Part shown: positions 8,285 through 17,723 of the stretch, piece after piece | How positions within the stretch are numbered: position 1 is the first letter of the stretch | How the letters are laid out: every line of letters starts with the position of its first letter | Assembly: GCF_900167915.1 (NCBI RefSeq) | Contig: NZ_FUYM01000004.1 | Span: 124,001-188,000, forward strand | Direction: 5' to 3' | Length of the DNA: 64,000 bases | Source: Rhizorhabdus histidinilytica | GTDB lineage: Bacteria; Pseudomonadota; Alphaproteobacteria; Sphingomonadales; Sphingomonadaceae | Position numbers and translations under genes: made by a program | Notes under the pieces: generated by a model | Databases searched by the model: none | Told to the model about the DNA's origin: nothing | Seen by the model: only the letters and a program-made list of their open reading frames with translations

Positions 8285-10252
8285 CTACCAACCGCCCCCG
8301 CCGCCGCCTCCCCCGCCGCCGCCCGACGATCCGCCGCCGGAGGAACCGCCGCTGCTGCTGCTCGGCGAGGTCGAGGCGGAGGAGATGGTGCTGGCCAGCG
8401 AGGAGCCGACGCTGCTGGCGAAGCCGCCGGGATCGTCCCAGACATTGCCGCCGCCAGAATACCAGCTCGCGGTGTGCGCCACCGTCCCTGCTGCTGCTGC
8501 GGCGGCCAGCACCGTCGCGAATTTGTCGGCCCAGCGATTTTCCACGTCGAGCGCGATCGCATAGGGCAGATAGCGCTCGAACAGCTCGGGGGTCTTTTCC
8601 GGCGGGTGCAGCGCATCGAGCCGCTCCTCCTCGGTGATGCCGAGATAATGGCGGAAGCCCTCGATCCGGTCCGTCACCGCCCGGCCCTCCACCGTCGGCG
8701 CATACATCCAGCGGAAAGCGGTGATCGCCAGCGGCAGCGCGGCGAGCGGCAGCAGCACCGGCCAGGCGCCGTCGCTGAGCGCGAGGCCGACCGAGCCGAA
8801 GGTGCACATGAAGGCGATCATCACCGCCGCGATCAGCCCCAGCCAGGCGAGGATCACCACGCAGCCCTTGCCCTGGGTCAACTTGTAACAACCCCAGGCG
8901 GCGAGCAGCGCCAGCCCGCCCAGCAACGGCATGGTGAGAACGCCGGTCGCGACGCCGCCCTGGTGGACCAGCAGAGCGAAGGTCGTGACCAGCAGGATCG
9001 CCGCCGGGATGGTGAGCAGGCCGACCACGGCCCAGACGCCGTTCTTGACGAACAGCCGCCCCGAATAGGCGTCCTCCAGCCCCTTGGCGAGCTTCGCGCG
9101 GGCGGCCTGGAGGGTGCCGTGATTGTCCTGCTTCAACTCGATCCGGCTGCTGATCGACGGCAGCAGCGTGTCGCGCATCGCAATCTCGGGCGCCGGTGCG
9201 GGCCTGCCACCCTGTCGCCGTTCGAGCGTGGTGCGGTCGCGCGACAGCCAGCCGCCATCCTCGCGCGTGATGCCGATATGGCCGCGCACCGCCAGGTCGA
9301 TGATCGCGGCGGTGAAGCCGCGATTGTCGTCGCCCATGCGGCGGATATAGCGGCAGGCGGCGGCGCTGAGATCGTCGGGCGGCGCGAAGATCGGGACGAT
9401 CGTACCCCGGCGCGGGCCGCGCCCCGCGCGCAGCCAGGCGTAGAAATAATAGCCGAGCAGCGCCGCGAGCGCCGCCAGCCCCGCGACGAGCGGCCCCCAG
9501 TCGGACAGCCACCAGCCGAAGCGGCGGGCCCGGCTCGGCGTTTCCAGCACGCTCTTGGGAAAGGCGGCGGCGACGGTCAGCCCGCTATAGGAATCAAGCG
9601 GCGCGGTGGTGCGGAAATGGATGAAGCCCGGCCGTTCCTCGATGACCGCCGCATCATGCGCGGTCGATCCGTCGGGGCCGGTATAGACCGCGCGATCGCC
9701 GAAGCGCACCGGCGACGGCAGAGTGATCCGCGCCTCCGCCATGTCGATCGGAAAGACCCAGCCATTGCCGGTGACGTTCCAATAGACCTCGTCATACCCG
9801 TCATGATAGCCGATCTGCCGGCTCGTCCGGTAGCGGATGACATAGACATGCTCGCCGGGCGGCAGCAGCGTCTCCGCCTCGCCCATCCGCACCCGCACGC
9901 CGTTGCTCAGGTCGATCAGCTCATAATGCTCGGGCCGGCCGTCGCGGCTGACCGCGACGACATCGAACGAGACGCGGGTCTTCTGACCCAGCCGGTTGCG
10001 GTAGCTGGTCGGGAAGTCGCGTTCGAGGCCGTGCTTGATCCGGTCGGCGAGCGAGACGACCCGGATCGTCTCGGTCACGTCATAGTCGCCGTTCCGCGCC
10101 ACCGTCACGTCGCTGGTGAAGGCGAGGATGCGTTCCTGCCCCTGCGCCTTCTCATAGGCGGCGACCACGGCGGCGGGATCGTCGATCGCCTGCGCGGCGG
10201 CCGGCAGCGTCCAGCCGGCGATGGCCAGCCAGACGGCACACAGGAAGCGCAT
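8285..10252 (-). CDS. DUF2207 domain membrane protein with glycine-rich tail
   Basis: The protein has 655 residues. A signal peptide (about residues 1-22, ending in an Ala-rich cleavage region) leads into a large extracytoplasmic beta-rich DUF2207 domain. That domain contains 'YDVTETIRVV' and 'YWNVTGNGWVFPID', the latter being the family's signature Trp-Asn-Val motif. A helix near residues 255-280 and two more near 415-500 follow. The C-terminus is a low-complexity Ser/Gly tail ending in a poly-glycine run and Trp. It lies 2 bp downstream of lemA on the same strand, a pairing seen in many bacteria; the biochemical role of the pair is not established. Confidence 0.88.
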   Translation of the reverse strand: MRFLCAVWLAIAGWTLPAAAQAIDDPAAVVAAYEKAQGQERILAFTSDVTVARNGDYDVTETIRVVSLADRIKHGLERDFPTSYRNRLGQKTRVSFDVVAVSRDGRPEHYELIDLSNGVRVRMGEAETLLPPGEHVYVIRYRTSRQIGYHDGYDEVYWNVTGNGWVFPIDMAEARITLPSPVRFGDRAVYTGPDGSTAHDAAVIEERPGFIHFRTTAPLDSYSGLTVAAAFPKSVLETPSRARRFGWWLSDWGPLVAGLAALAALLGYYFYAWLRAGRGPRRGTIVPIFAPPDDLSAAACRYIRRMGDDNRGFTAAIIDLAVRGHIGITREDGGWLSRDRTTLERRQGGRPAPAPEIAMRDTLLPSISSRIELKQDNHGTLQAARAKLAKGLEDAYSGRLFVKNGVWAVVGLLTIPAAILLVTTFALLVHQGGVATGVLTMPLLGGLALLAAWGCYKLTQGKGCVVILAWLGLIAAVMIAFMCTFGSVGLALSDGAWPVLLPLAALPLAITAFRWMYAPTVEGRAVTDRIEGFRHYLGITEEERLDALHPPEKTPELFERYLPYAIALDVENRWADKFATVLAAAAAAGTVAHTASWYSGGGNVWDDPGGFASSVGSSLASTISSASTSPSSSSGGSSGGGSSGGGGGGGGGGGW

Positions 10253-10254
10253 GG

Positions 10255-10821
10255 TCAGCGCCCGCCGGCGCCGAAGGTCACCCGCGGCGCGGCCTGGAGC
10301 GCCGCGACGTCGTCGGCATAGCTCTCCTCCTCGCGGAAGCCGAACGGGCCGGCGACGAGGACATTGGGGAAAGACTGGATCGAGCTGTTCAGGTCGCGTA
10401 CCGTCGCGTTGTAATAGCGGCGCGCGCCGGCCAGTTCCTCCTCGATCTGCGACAGCTCATCCTGAAGCTGGCGGAAATTGGCATCGGCCTTGAGGTCGGG
10501 ATAGGCCTCCGCCACCGCGAAGAGCTGTCCGATCATGCCGCTCATCCGCGCATCGGCGCGGGCGGTGGCGTCGACGCCCTTCGCCGCCGCAGCCTCGCCC
10601 CGCTGCGCTGTGACGGCCTCGAACAGGCCGCGCTCATGAGCGGCATAGCCTTCGACGGTCGAGACGAGATTGGGGATCAGGTCGGCGCGACGGCGGAGCT
10701 GCACGGTGATGCCGCTCCACCCTTCGCGCACCAGTGCACGCAGCCGGACCAGCCGGTTGTAGATCGCGACGAGCCAGACGAGCAGCAGCGCCGCGACGCC
10801 GATCGAAATCCAGAGCCCCAT
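10255..10821 (-). CDS. lemA: LemA family protein
   Basis: The protein has 188 residues. The start at 10821 is set by a strong GGGGAGG upstream; the open frame extends further 5' but without family similarity. One N-terminal transmembrane helix ('ISIGVAALLLVWLVAIYN') is followed by the LemA core: 'RRADLIPNLVSTVEGYAAHE', a long helical bundle, and 'ARRYYNATVRDLNSSIQSFP' near the end. LemA proteins are membrane-anchored helical proteins facing the cytoplasm or periplasm. Its function is poorly defined; here it precedes and is almost contiguous with the DUF2207 partner. Confidence 0.92.
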   Translation of the reverse strand: MGLWISIGVAALLLVWLVAIYNRLVRLRALVREGWSGITVQLRRRADLIPNLVSTVEGYAAHERGLFEAVTAQRGEAAAAKGVDATARADARMSGMIGQLFAVAEAYPDLKADANFRQLQDELSQIEEELAGARRYYNATVRDLNSSIQSFPNVLVAGPFGFREEESYADDVAALQAAPRVTFGAGGR

Positions 10822-10897
10822 ATGAACCTCCCCGAACCGCGCAGGCGCCGTTGATGCCACAGATACGGCGGCCGCGCGACCGGGGTCGCATCCGCTT

Positions 10898-11674
10898 CTA
10901 TCGCGGCTTGCGGAAGCGATAGAGGAAGCGATCGGTCTTGCCGCGGACGGCCGGGTCGAACACCAGCTTCTCATGATCGTCGGCCGGATTGGCGAGCAGC
11001 GGGCTTTCCGCCTCCAGCGTGAAGCCGGCCGCCGCGAAATCGGCCTTCACCACGGCGGGATCGATGCGGTGCAGCTTGTCGACGATCGCGCGGGTGTCGC
11101 CCGCCGGTCCGGCATGATCGATCACGCCGACCACGCCGCCGGGCTTCACCGCCGCATAGAGCTGCTTGAGGAACGCCTGGGGGTCGGTGCGCGGGATGCC
11201 GTATTTGGCCGATTCCCAATAGAGATCGTGATAGTTGAGGTTGATCATCACCGCGTCGAAGCGACGATCGCCAGCCGTGAACGCCTCGAACGGATAACGG
11301 ACGAATTCGATGTCGGAACGCCGGGCGGTCAGCGCCTTCCACACCTTCTGCTCTTCCGGATCATTGTAGAACTGGGCGGGCTCGAACGCGGTCACCTTGC
11401 CGCGCGGGCCGACCGCGTTGGCCATGATCTCCGCCCAATAGCCCGATCCGGTCATGATGTCGGCAGCGGCCATGCCGGGCTTCAGGCCGAGGAAGGCGAG
11501 CACCTCGGCGGGCTTGCGGCCGGCGTCGAGCGCCTGCGCATCGGCGGGGCGGCCGGGCGCCGACAGGGCGGTCTGGAGATAGGCCGGCACCTTGGCCGGA
11601 ACGACGGCCGGGGCCGCCACGGCGATCAGCAGCGCGGTGCCGCCAAGAAACGGAAAGATCGATCGGCGAAGCAT
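10898..11674 (-). CDS. Exported class I methyltransferase-like protein
   Basis: The protein has 258 residues, with its start at 11674 supported by GGGAGG. The N-terminus is a Sec signal ('LRRSIFPFLGGTALLIAVAA'). The mature part has a SAM-methyltransferase Rossmann fold: a motif I equivalent 'AADIMTGSGYWAEIMA', an acidic strand end 'VTAFEPA', 'FDAVMINLNYHDLYW', and 'VKPGGVVGVIDHAG'. Motif I is degenerate (D-I-M-T-G-S-G-Y), as in other exported members of this group. A SAM-dependent reaction outside the cytoplasm is hard to explain, so the fold may serve another purpose. Single gene, divergent from the UrcA gene. Confidence 0.8.
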   Translation of the reverse strand: MLRRSIFPFLGGTALLIAVAAPAVVPAKVPAYLQTALSAPGRPADAQALDAGRKPAEVLAFLGLKPGMAAADIMTGSGYWAEIMANAVGPRGKVTAFEPAQFYNDPEEQKVWKALTARRSDIEFVRYPFEAFTAGDRRFDAVMINLNYHDLYWESAKYGIPRTDPQAFLKQLYAAVKPGGVVGVIDHAGPAGDTRAIVDKLHRIDPAVVKADFAAAGFTLEAESPLLANPADDHEKLVFDPAVRGKTDRFLYRFRKPR

Positions 11675-11881
11675 GGCATTCCTCCCTTGTATCGGGGGAA
11701 ACTGGACCCGCAGGCGCCGCCGCTCAAGCGGAGTCCATGTCGATCGTCGACCGGGCAAGGCGTTGATCGAAAGGCCCAGGCCCCTGCCAGCCGGAACAGG
11801 CGCCTCCGGCCGATCGTTTCCACCCGCCGGCCCTTTGACAAACAGAGCCCGTCGGCCGGTCCTTTTAGGAAGGATGCCACG

Positions 11882-12313
11882 ATGACAAGGTCGATATCCA
11901 CCACCAGCCTGGCGGCGATCGCCGGCGCCCTGCTTCTCGGCGCCGCGACGCCCGCCTTCGCGCAGGACGGCGAGGAGCTCGTCGTCACCGGCCGCTACGG
12001 CAAGGTGCCCGACAGCGTCCAGAGCCTGTCCCAGACCGTGAGCTATGCCGACCTCGACCTGAGCACGAAGGGCGGCCGGGCCGAATTCCGCCACCGGCTC
12101 AAGCTGACCGCCCGCTATCTGTGCGAAAAGCTGGGCGAGAGCAGCACCAGCACGCCGATCGCCCCGTCCTGCCAGGATGCAGCGGTCAGCGATGCGCTGA
12201 AGCGCGCCGGCACGATCGAGGAAAGCTTCGCGCCGCGCGGCACCGCGTGGGTTGCCGCGCCGCGGTGGCACGCGCCCTATCCCGATGACTGGTACAGCCG
12301 CTATCCCGACTGA
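11882..12313 (+). CDS. UrcA family secreted protein
   Basis: The protein has 143 residues with a clear signal peptide ending 'ATPAFAQDGEELVV'. The mature domain contains 'VSYADLDLSTKGGRAEFRHR', two conserved Cys residues ('RYLCEKLG' and 'PSCQDAAV') and the UrcA-type helical core. UrcA proteins are small periplasmic proteins common in sphingomonads and xanthomonads; their function is unknown. An AGGAAGG ribosome site precedes the ATG. The next gene (histidine kinase) is convergent, 14 bp away. Confidence 0.85.
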   Translation: MTRSISTTSLAAIAGALLLGAATPAFAQDGEELVVTGRYGKVPDSVQSLSQTVSYADLDLSTKGGRAEFRHRLKLTARYLCEKLGESSTSTPIAPSCQDAAVSDALKRAGTIEESFAPRGTAWVAAPRWHAPYPDDWYSRYPD

Positions 12314-12327
12314 CCAGGAGGTCGCGG

Positions 12328-13674
12328 TCAGGCGGGAAAGCGCCAATCGACGCGGAAACTCCCGTCGAGATTGACGAAGGCGAGGGTCGACCGGTGCAGT
12401 CGCGCGATCGTGTCGACGAGGCTGAGGCCAAGGCCGATCCCCGCCCCCGTTCCGTTCTTCGCGCGGTAGAAGCGCTCGGTGACGTGCGGCAGGTCGCTCT
12501 CCGCGATGCCCGGACCGGTGTCGCGGACGGTGATCAGCAGCGCGCCCCTCTCGGCCTGCCCCGACAGGACGATCTCCCCGTCCCGCGGGGTATGCCTGAT
12601 CGCGTTGTCGAGCAGGTTGGCGACCGCCTGGAAGATCAGGTCGCGGTCGCAGCACAGGACCAGCCCGGCCTGGACGAAGGTCGACAGCATGACGCCACGC
12701 GCTTCCGTTTCCGGCCGATAGAAATCGGCGACGTCCTCGAGCAGGACGGTCAGGTCGGCGGGCGACAGCTCGATCTCGCGGCTGCCGGTCTCAAGGCGGG
12801 CGATGCGCAGCACCGTGTCGAAGATCGCGCCCAGCCGCTCGGCCTCGGCCAGCGCCTCACCGACCCTGGGCGCGTCCCCCTCGCCCGAGGCGAGCGCATC
12901 CTCCAGGCTGGCGCGCAGGCGGGCGAGCGGGGTGCGCATCTCGTGCGCGACGCTGTCGGAGACGCGGCGGACCGAGTCCATCGAATGCTCTATCCGATGG
13001 AGCATCGCATTGAGCGTCTCGGCGAGCCGGTCGAATTCGTCGCCGCTGCCGTCGACCGAGACGCGCTTCGACATGTCTCCCGCCATGACACTGCGCGCGG
13101 TGGCAGCGACCCGGTCGACCCGGCGGCCGATCGCACGGCTCATCAGAAGGCCGCCAAGCAGCGCCAGCAGCACCGCCGCCGCCGCGACGAACGACGCGCC
13201 CGACGCGAGCGCCCTCTCCCGCTCGGTGATGTTGTCGATGTCGCGGCCGACGATCAGTCGGGCGCCGTCGTCGAAACGCCGATCGAGCGCCAGCGCCTCG
13301 AAATCATGCTCGTCGCCGTCGACGGGAATGTCGGCCTCGATCCTGCCCCAGCCCTGGAACACGGCGCGCGGCCAGCTCGGCAGGTTGGCGGTGACAACCT
13401 TCCCCTTTCGGTCGACGAAGGCATGGAAGGCCTTGTACCGATCGGGCGCGGCGTCGCGTGCGCGCAGGCGGCGGACCAGGGCCGCCTCGCCATCGACGAT
13501 GTAGACGTTGGCGAGCGCTTCCGCCTCCCGCCGGACGACCTGCTCGGCCTGGCGGAGCGGCACCCGGACGACGATGGCATAATAGGCGCCGACCAGCAGC
13601 AGCAGCGATCCGACGAACAGCACCGCATAGGTGAGCGCGAGGCGGAAGGAGAGGCTGGCGAATATCTGTCTCAC
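12328..13674 (-). CDS. HAMP-domain sensor histidine kinase
   Basis: The protein has 448 residues. Membrane helices at about 11-35 and 160-180 flank a roughly 125-residue periplasmic sensor. A HAMP linker follows (about 180-235), then the HisKA dimerisation domain with phospho-acceptor His244 in 'SVAHEMRTPLARL'. The ATPase domain shows the N box 'NLLDNAIRHTP' and G boxes 'DTGPGIAESDLP' and 'GAGIGLGLSLV'. The start overlaps the response regulator's stop (ATGA), so the two proteins form one two-component system. The stimulus is unknown; the PepSY protein upstream suggests an envelope-related signal. Confidence 0.93.
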   Translation of the reverse strand: MRQIFASLSFRLALTYAVLFVGSLLLLVGAYYAIVVRVPLRQAEQVVRREAEALANVYIVDGEAALVRRLRARDAAPDRYKAFHAFVDRKGKVVTANLPSWPRAVFQGWGRIEADIPVDGDEHDFEALALDRRFDDGARLIVGRDIDNITERERALASGASFVAAAAVLLALLGGLLMSRAIGRRVDRVAATARSVMAGDMSKRVSVDGSGDEFDRLAETLNAMLHRIEHSMDSVRRVSDSVAHEMRTPLARLRASLEDALASGEGDAPRVGEALAEAERLGAIFDTVLRIARLETGSREIELSPADLTVLLEDVADFYRPETEARGVMLSTFVQAGLVLCCDRDLIFQAVANLLDNAIRHTPRDGEIVLSGQAERGALLITVRDTGPGIAESDLPHVTERFYRAKNGTGAGIGLGLSLVDTIARLHRSTLAFVNLDGSFRVDWRFPA

Positions 13675-14348
13675 GCGGCCGGGCGCACCACATAGCCGGT
13701 GCCGCGCACCGTCTCGATCAGCGGCGTGTCGAAGCCCCGGTCGAGCTTCTGCCGGAGCCGGCTGACATGCTGGTCGATGATGTTGGTCTGCGGATCGAAA
13801 TTATAGTCCCAGACATGTTCGAGCAGCATCGATCGGGTGACTACCCGCCCGGCGTTGCGCACCAGATATTCGAGGATACGGAACTCGCGCTGGGTGAGGT
13901 CGATCCGACGCCCTGCGCGGGTGACGGTGCGGCCGAGCAGGTCGATGGCCAGGTCGCCGCTGCGCAGCTCGGTCGCCTCCGCGATCGCCGGCCCGCGACG
14001 GCCGAGCGCCTCGACCCGGGCGACCAGCTCGGACAGTGCGAAGGGCTTGGGCAGATAATCGTCGCCGCCCGCCCGCAGGCCCCGGATCCGCTCGTCGACA
14101 TCGCCCAGCGCGCTGAGGATCAGCACCGGGGTCGTATCGCCGGTGGCACGGATCGTCTGGAGAATCTTGAGCCCGTCGACCTGCGGAAGCATGCGATCGA
14201 GGACGATCACGTCGAAGCTTTCGGCGGCGGCGCGGAGCAGCCCCTCGCGCCCGTCGGCCGCCGACTCGACGATATGCCCCGCCTCGCACAATCCCTTGCC
14301 GACATGGTCGGCGACGCGAGGGTCATCTTCGATCAGAAGGACATGCAT
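13671..14348 (-). CDS. OmpR-family response regulator
   Basis: The protein has 225 residues. The receiver domain has the acidic pair 'LLIEDDP', the phosphorylation site Asp51 in 'VIVLDRMLP', and Lys in 'YLPKPFAL'. The C-terminal winged-helix domain contains 'RRIDLTQREFRILEYLVRN' and 'VDQHVSRLRQKLD'-like recognition features. It is the transcriptional output for the overlapping kinase gene. Targets cannot be inferred beyond probable autoregulation of this operon. Confidence 0.94.
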   Translation of the reverse strand: MHVLLIEDDPRVADHVGKGLCEAGHIVESAADGREGLLRAAAESFDVIVLDRMLPQVDGLKILQTIRATGDTTPVLILSALGDVDERIRGLRAGGDDYLPKPFALSELVARVEALGRRGPAIAEATELRSGDLAIDLLGRTVTRAGRRIDLTQREFRILEYLVRNAGRVVTRSMLLEHVWDYNFDPQTNIIDQHVSRLRQKLDRGFDTPLIETVRGTGYVVRPAA

Positions 14349-14378
14349 CGTCCCGCTATATCGCCTCCCGGCCGCATC

Positions 14379-14882
14379 TCAATCGTCATGGACCAGCGCG
14401 ATCCGCTGCCCCGTCGAGGCGTCGAGGCGGACCTTGCCGACGCCGGCGGCGGTCGCCAGCTCGATCTCGTAGACGCCGCGCCCATTATAGATCTCGAACT
14501 CAACCTCCTTGACCTCCCCGCGGCTGTGCCGTTCGAGCGCGACGAGATGCTCGCCGAGCGGGGTCGCCTTGCCGCCGCTCCGCAGCCGATCCCTGTCGAA
14601 CCATCCGCGCAGCCAGTTCTCCGCCCTGGGTTTCACCGCCGAGATGAGCTTGCCGGTCCGGGCATCGACGAGCGCGCGGTGGAGCACCTGCCCGCGCACC
14701 AGATCGATCTCATAGACCAGCCGGCCGCCGCTGGTCTCCAGCTCGCCCTCGATCGCGCGCGCCGACAGGCTGCGTTCGGCGACGCCGATCGCGCGGGTCA
14801 GGCCGATCAGGTCCTGCGCGGCAGCGGGGCCCGCTGCCGCCGCGAACGCCGCCGCCGTCAGGACGAGCAACCGTCGAAACAT
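14379..14882 (-). CDS. PepSY-domain periplasmic protein
   Basis: The protein has 167 residues, starting at 14882 after GAGGAGA. A signal peptide of about 25 residues is followed by two PepSY-like repeats: 'GRLVYEIDLVRGQVLHRALV' and 'GRGVYEIELA' with 'GKVRLDASTGQRI'. PepSY modules are thought to bind or inhibit peptidases or act as envelope sensors. The gene is 30 bp upstream of the response regulator on the same strand. It could be the sensor partner or a target of that two-component system; this is inference from gene order. Confidence 0.85.
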   Translation of the reverse strand: MFRRLLVLTAAAFAAAAGPAAAQDLIGLTRAIGVAERSLSARAIEGELETSGGRLVYEIDLVRGQVLHRALVDARTGKLISAVKPRAENWLRGWFDRDRLRSGGKATPLGEHLVALERHSRGEVKEVEFEIYNGRGVYEIELATAAGVGKVRLDASTGQRIALVHDD

Positions 14883-14907
14883 CGTCTTTCTCCTCGAACG
14901 AAGGAAT

Positions 14908-16143
14908 TCAGCGCGGGCGGGCGCCGATGAAGCCGGCGATCGCCGCCGCCGCGCGCCGCGAATAGCTTTCGCCGTCGCGCAGATCGAAGGTGTCGGCGAA
15001 GGCGCGCCGCTGCTCGGGTACATAGTCGCCATGCCCGGCGACCGCCCGGTCGAGCCCCGCGACCAGCGCCTCCGGCCCGTCGACCACCGGACCGAAGCGC
15101 CAATGCGCATAATCGGGATCGCCCTGCCAGGCGTGACCGTGGCTGTTGACGAACAGCGCAGGCCGAGGCGTGCGCAGGAATTCGTAGACCTGGCTGCTGA
15201 CATCGCCGACATAGATGTCGGCGAGCGTCGTATAGCTCATGTCGATCGAACGATGGCTGCCGAGGTCGACATGGACGTCGGGACGCTGGGCATAAGGGGC
15301 GAGCGCCGTCTCCACCGCCGCGCGGCTGCGGGCATTGTCGCACAGCCGGATATGAGGCGCGACGATCAGGTTGAAGCGGCCGTCGCGCACGATCGCATCG
15401 ACGATCGCGACGCCGTGGCGCGGCCAGGACCCGAGCTTCGCCGAGAAATGCGGGTTGTAGAGGACGACCGGCCGATCGTCGGCGAAGGGCGTCCAATGCG
15501 GATCGCGCAGCCGGTCGATCGCCTCGAATTTGGGATAGCCGACCACCGCGTGCGCGCCCGGCCGGATCAGCCCTTCCGCCAGCATGCGACGCCGTTGCTT
15601 CTCGCCCGCGACGAGCGCGAAGTCGAACCGGGCGATGCGCCGGTCGAAGCCGGCGGCGCGATCCCCGGCGCCATGGTCGACATGGATCAGACGCGGCCGG
15701 ACGACGCCGAGCCGGCGCATGATCGTCGAGGTCCGTTCGGGCAGCGCGATCGCGTCGTAGCGGTCGAGCTGCCGACGGACGGAGGCAAGGGTCAACAGCT
15801 TGGGCGGCACCGCGCTACGCAGCAGATCGGCCGTGCGATGGAGCAGCCGCGGGCCGATCCGTTCGAAACGGAGCAGACCGTGGCTCTCCGCATGCGTCAG
15901 CGTGCGGGCGAGGTCGAGATGGGTCGCCGAGGCCGACAATATGTCGACGTCGACCTGCCAGCCCATGGCGAGCGCCTCCGCCGTGGTGATGCCATGCAGG
16001 ATCTGGTGGGCCTGGGCGTTGAACAGGAAGGCGACGCGTGGCAGCGCGTCCGTCGACCGCGCCAGCGCCGCTTCGCCGTCACTTGCCTGATTGCTCGGCG
16101 CGGTTCCCATTCCGGACCGCGCGACGATGAGCTGACCCGCCAA
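14908..16143 (-). CDS. CDP-glycerol glycerophosphotransferase-like protein
   Basis: The protein has up to 411 residues; an internal Met at residue 12 is an equally possible start. The pattern is that of the GT-B TagF/CDP-glycerol phosphotransferase superfamily: 'RPRLIHVDHGAGDR', 'VVGYPKFEAIDRL', 'VVLYNPHFSAKLGSW', and 'DMSYTTLADIYVGDVSSQVY'. The last resembles the conserved Asp-Val-Ser-S motif of the active site. Such proteins add polyol-phosphate or related units to surface glycans. In Gram-negatives the exact substrate is rarely known. It could contribute to the same surface polysaccharide as the genes at 1-8 kb. Confidence 0.72.
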   Translation of the reverse strand: MAGQLIVARSGMGTAPSNQASDGEAALARSTDALPRVAFLFNAQAHQILHGITTAEALAMGWQVDVDILSASATHLDLARTLTHAESHGLLRFERIGPRLLHRTADLLRSAVPPKLLTLASVRRQLDRYDAIALPERTSTIMRRLGVVRPRLIHVDHGAGDRAAGFDRRIARFDFALVAGEKQRRRMLAEGLIRPGAHAVVGYPKFEAIDRLRDPHWTPFADDRPVVLYNPHFSAKLGSWPRHGVAIVDAIVRDGRFNLIVAPHIRLCDNARSRAAVETALAPYAQRPDVHVDLGSHRSIDMSYTTLADIYVGDVSSQVYEFLRTPRPALFVNSHGHAWQGDPDYAHWRFGPVVDGPEALVAGLDRAVAGHGDYVPEQRRAFADTFDLRDGESYSRRAAAAIAGFIGARPR

Positions 16144-16275
16144 ACCCGATCTCCTCGTTCAATGACGAGGCCAATAGAGCCACTGCCTGTACCGGGGATG
16201 GCGCGAAGATTTGATTTCCGCAATCTTGGTTCGAGGAGCCGCCGTCCTCGGGAGCCGGACCGATGATGGACGCGG

Positions 16276-17718
16276 CTATTCCCAACCGAGACCGAGCGCC
16301 TTTTCGAGGGCGATGAAGTCGGTGGTCATCTGCGCCTTGGCCTGGATCAGCGCCTGATCCGCCGAGATGCGCTGCCGTTCGGTGTCGAGCAATTCGATCC
16401 GTGTCGCCGTCCCCGCATCGAAACGCTGTCGAACCAGCGCCGCACTCGTATCCGCCGACGCCTTGCTGCGCGCGGCGGTGACGACCGCCTGACGACGAGC
16501 GCCATAGCGCGACAACGCGTCCTCGGCATCGCGAAGCGCAGCGAGCACGGCCGATCGATATTGGGCGGCGGCCTCGTCGCGCGCGCCCTCCGCCTGCCCG
16601 ACCCGCGCCGCGTTGCGGCCGAAATCGAGGAAGTTCCAGCTCAGCTGCGGCACCGCGACCGCCGCCAGCTTGTCGGGATCGACCACATCGCCGATGCTGG
16701 TGCCGCCAAGGCCGATCAGCCCCAGGAAGCTGAGGCGTGGAAAGGCCGCAGCCTTCGCCACGCCGATCTTCGCGGTCGAAGCGGCGAGCTGGCGCTCGGC
16801 CGCACGCACGTCCGGGCGCCGCTGGAGCAGCGCCGCCGGATCGCCGACCGCCACCTCGGCCGGAGGAAGCGGCACCGCCGCCGGAGCGGCGAGCAAATCG
16901 TCGAGCGCGCCGGGGACCTCGCCGGTCAGCGTCGCGAGCGCGTTGCGATAGGCGTCATATTCGGCGCCAAGGGGCAGCACCGCCGCATTGGATTGCTCGA
17001 CCTGGCTCCGCTGCCGCTCGACGTCGAGGGTCGAGGCCGCGCCCCTGTCGCGCCGTTGCGCAGTCAGCTCGTAGATGGCGCGCTGCTTCTCCGCCGACTC
17101 GCGGGCCAGCGCCAGCCGGTGCTGGCGGTCTCGCAATGCGACATAGGCCTGGGCCACCTCGGCGGCGAGGCTCACCCGCGCATCGGCGAGGTTGGCCTCG
17201 GCCGCGCCGAGCGAGGCACGTGCCGCCTCAAGGTTGCGACGCTGCCCGCCGAACAGGTCGATCTCCCAGCTCGCGTCGAAGCCGACATTGTAGAAGTTGA
17301 GCGACTCCTGGTCCTCACCCGAGCCGCCGCCGGCCGTCCCACCATCCTGGTTCGAGGAACCGAGATCGACGCCGGGCACGCGGGCATGGACATAGACCGC
17401 CGAGGCGTTCGCCTTGGGCAGCGAATTGGCGCGTTCGAGACCGAGCGACGCCCGCGCCTGGCTGAGGCGCGCCTGGGCGATCGCGACGCTGGGACTGCCC
17501 GCCAGCGCGCGCCGTTCGAGCTCGTCGAGCACCGGATCGCCGAGCGCGGTCCACCACGCCGCCGCGGCCGGCGCCTGCGGTACAGCCTCGCGATCGGCCC
17601 GCGCAAAGGCGGCAGGGGGCGTGGCGGCGCCCGCCGAGACGGGTCCGCGATAATCGGGCCCCACGGTACAGCCGGCCAGCAGGGTCATCGGCACAAGCCA
17701 GAAGGGAAAGCGCATCAT
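16276..17718 (-). CDS. NodT-type outer-membrane efflux lipoprotein
   Basis: The protein has 480 residues; the first ATG of an ATG-ATG pair (17718 or 17715) follows GAGG. A lipobox 'MTLLAGCTVGPDY' places Cys at the mature N-terminus. Two OEP repeats of about 190 residues each contain 'SPSVAIAQARLSQARASLGL' and 'RPDVRAAERQLAASTAKIGV'. These form the TolC-like trimeric outer-membrane channel. It is 5 bp downstream of the inner-membrane transporter gene, completing a tripartite pump. Confidence 0.92.
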   Translation of the reverse strand: MMRFPFWLVPMTLLAGCTVGPDYRGPVSAGAATPPAAFARADREAVPQAPAAAAWWTALGDPVLDELERRALAGSPSVAIAQARLSQARASLGLERANSLPKANASAVYVHARVPGVDLGSSNQDGGTAGGGSGEDQESLNFYNVGFDASWEIDLFGGQRRNLEAARASLGAAEANLADARVSLAAEVAQAYVALRDRQHRLALARESAEKQRAIYELTAQRRDRGAASTLDVERQRSQVEQSNAAVLPLGAEYDAYRNALATLTGEVPGALDDLLAAPAAVPLPPAEVAVGDPAALLQRRPDVRAAERQLAASTAKIGVAKAAAFPRLSFLGLIGLGGTSIGDVVDPDKLAAVAVPQLSWNFLDFGRNAARVGQAEGARDEAAAQYRSAVLAALRDAEDALSRYGARRQAVVTAARSKASADTSAALVRQRFDAGTATRIELLDTERQRISADQALIQAKAQMTTDFIALEKALGLGWE

Positions 17719-17723
17719 CAACC

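Noticed and set aside
8474-10321. 615-aa open frame on the plus strand
   Set aside because: It is antisense to the DUF2207 and lemA genes and has the Arg/Gly/His-rich composition of a high-GC shadow frame.
11675-12655. Upstream extension of the exported methyltransferase frame
   Set aside because: The frame is open but overlaps the UrcA and kinase genes. A signal peptide and GGGAGG place the start at 11674.
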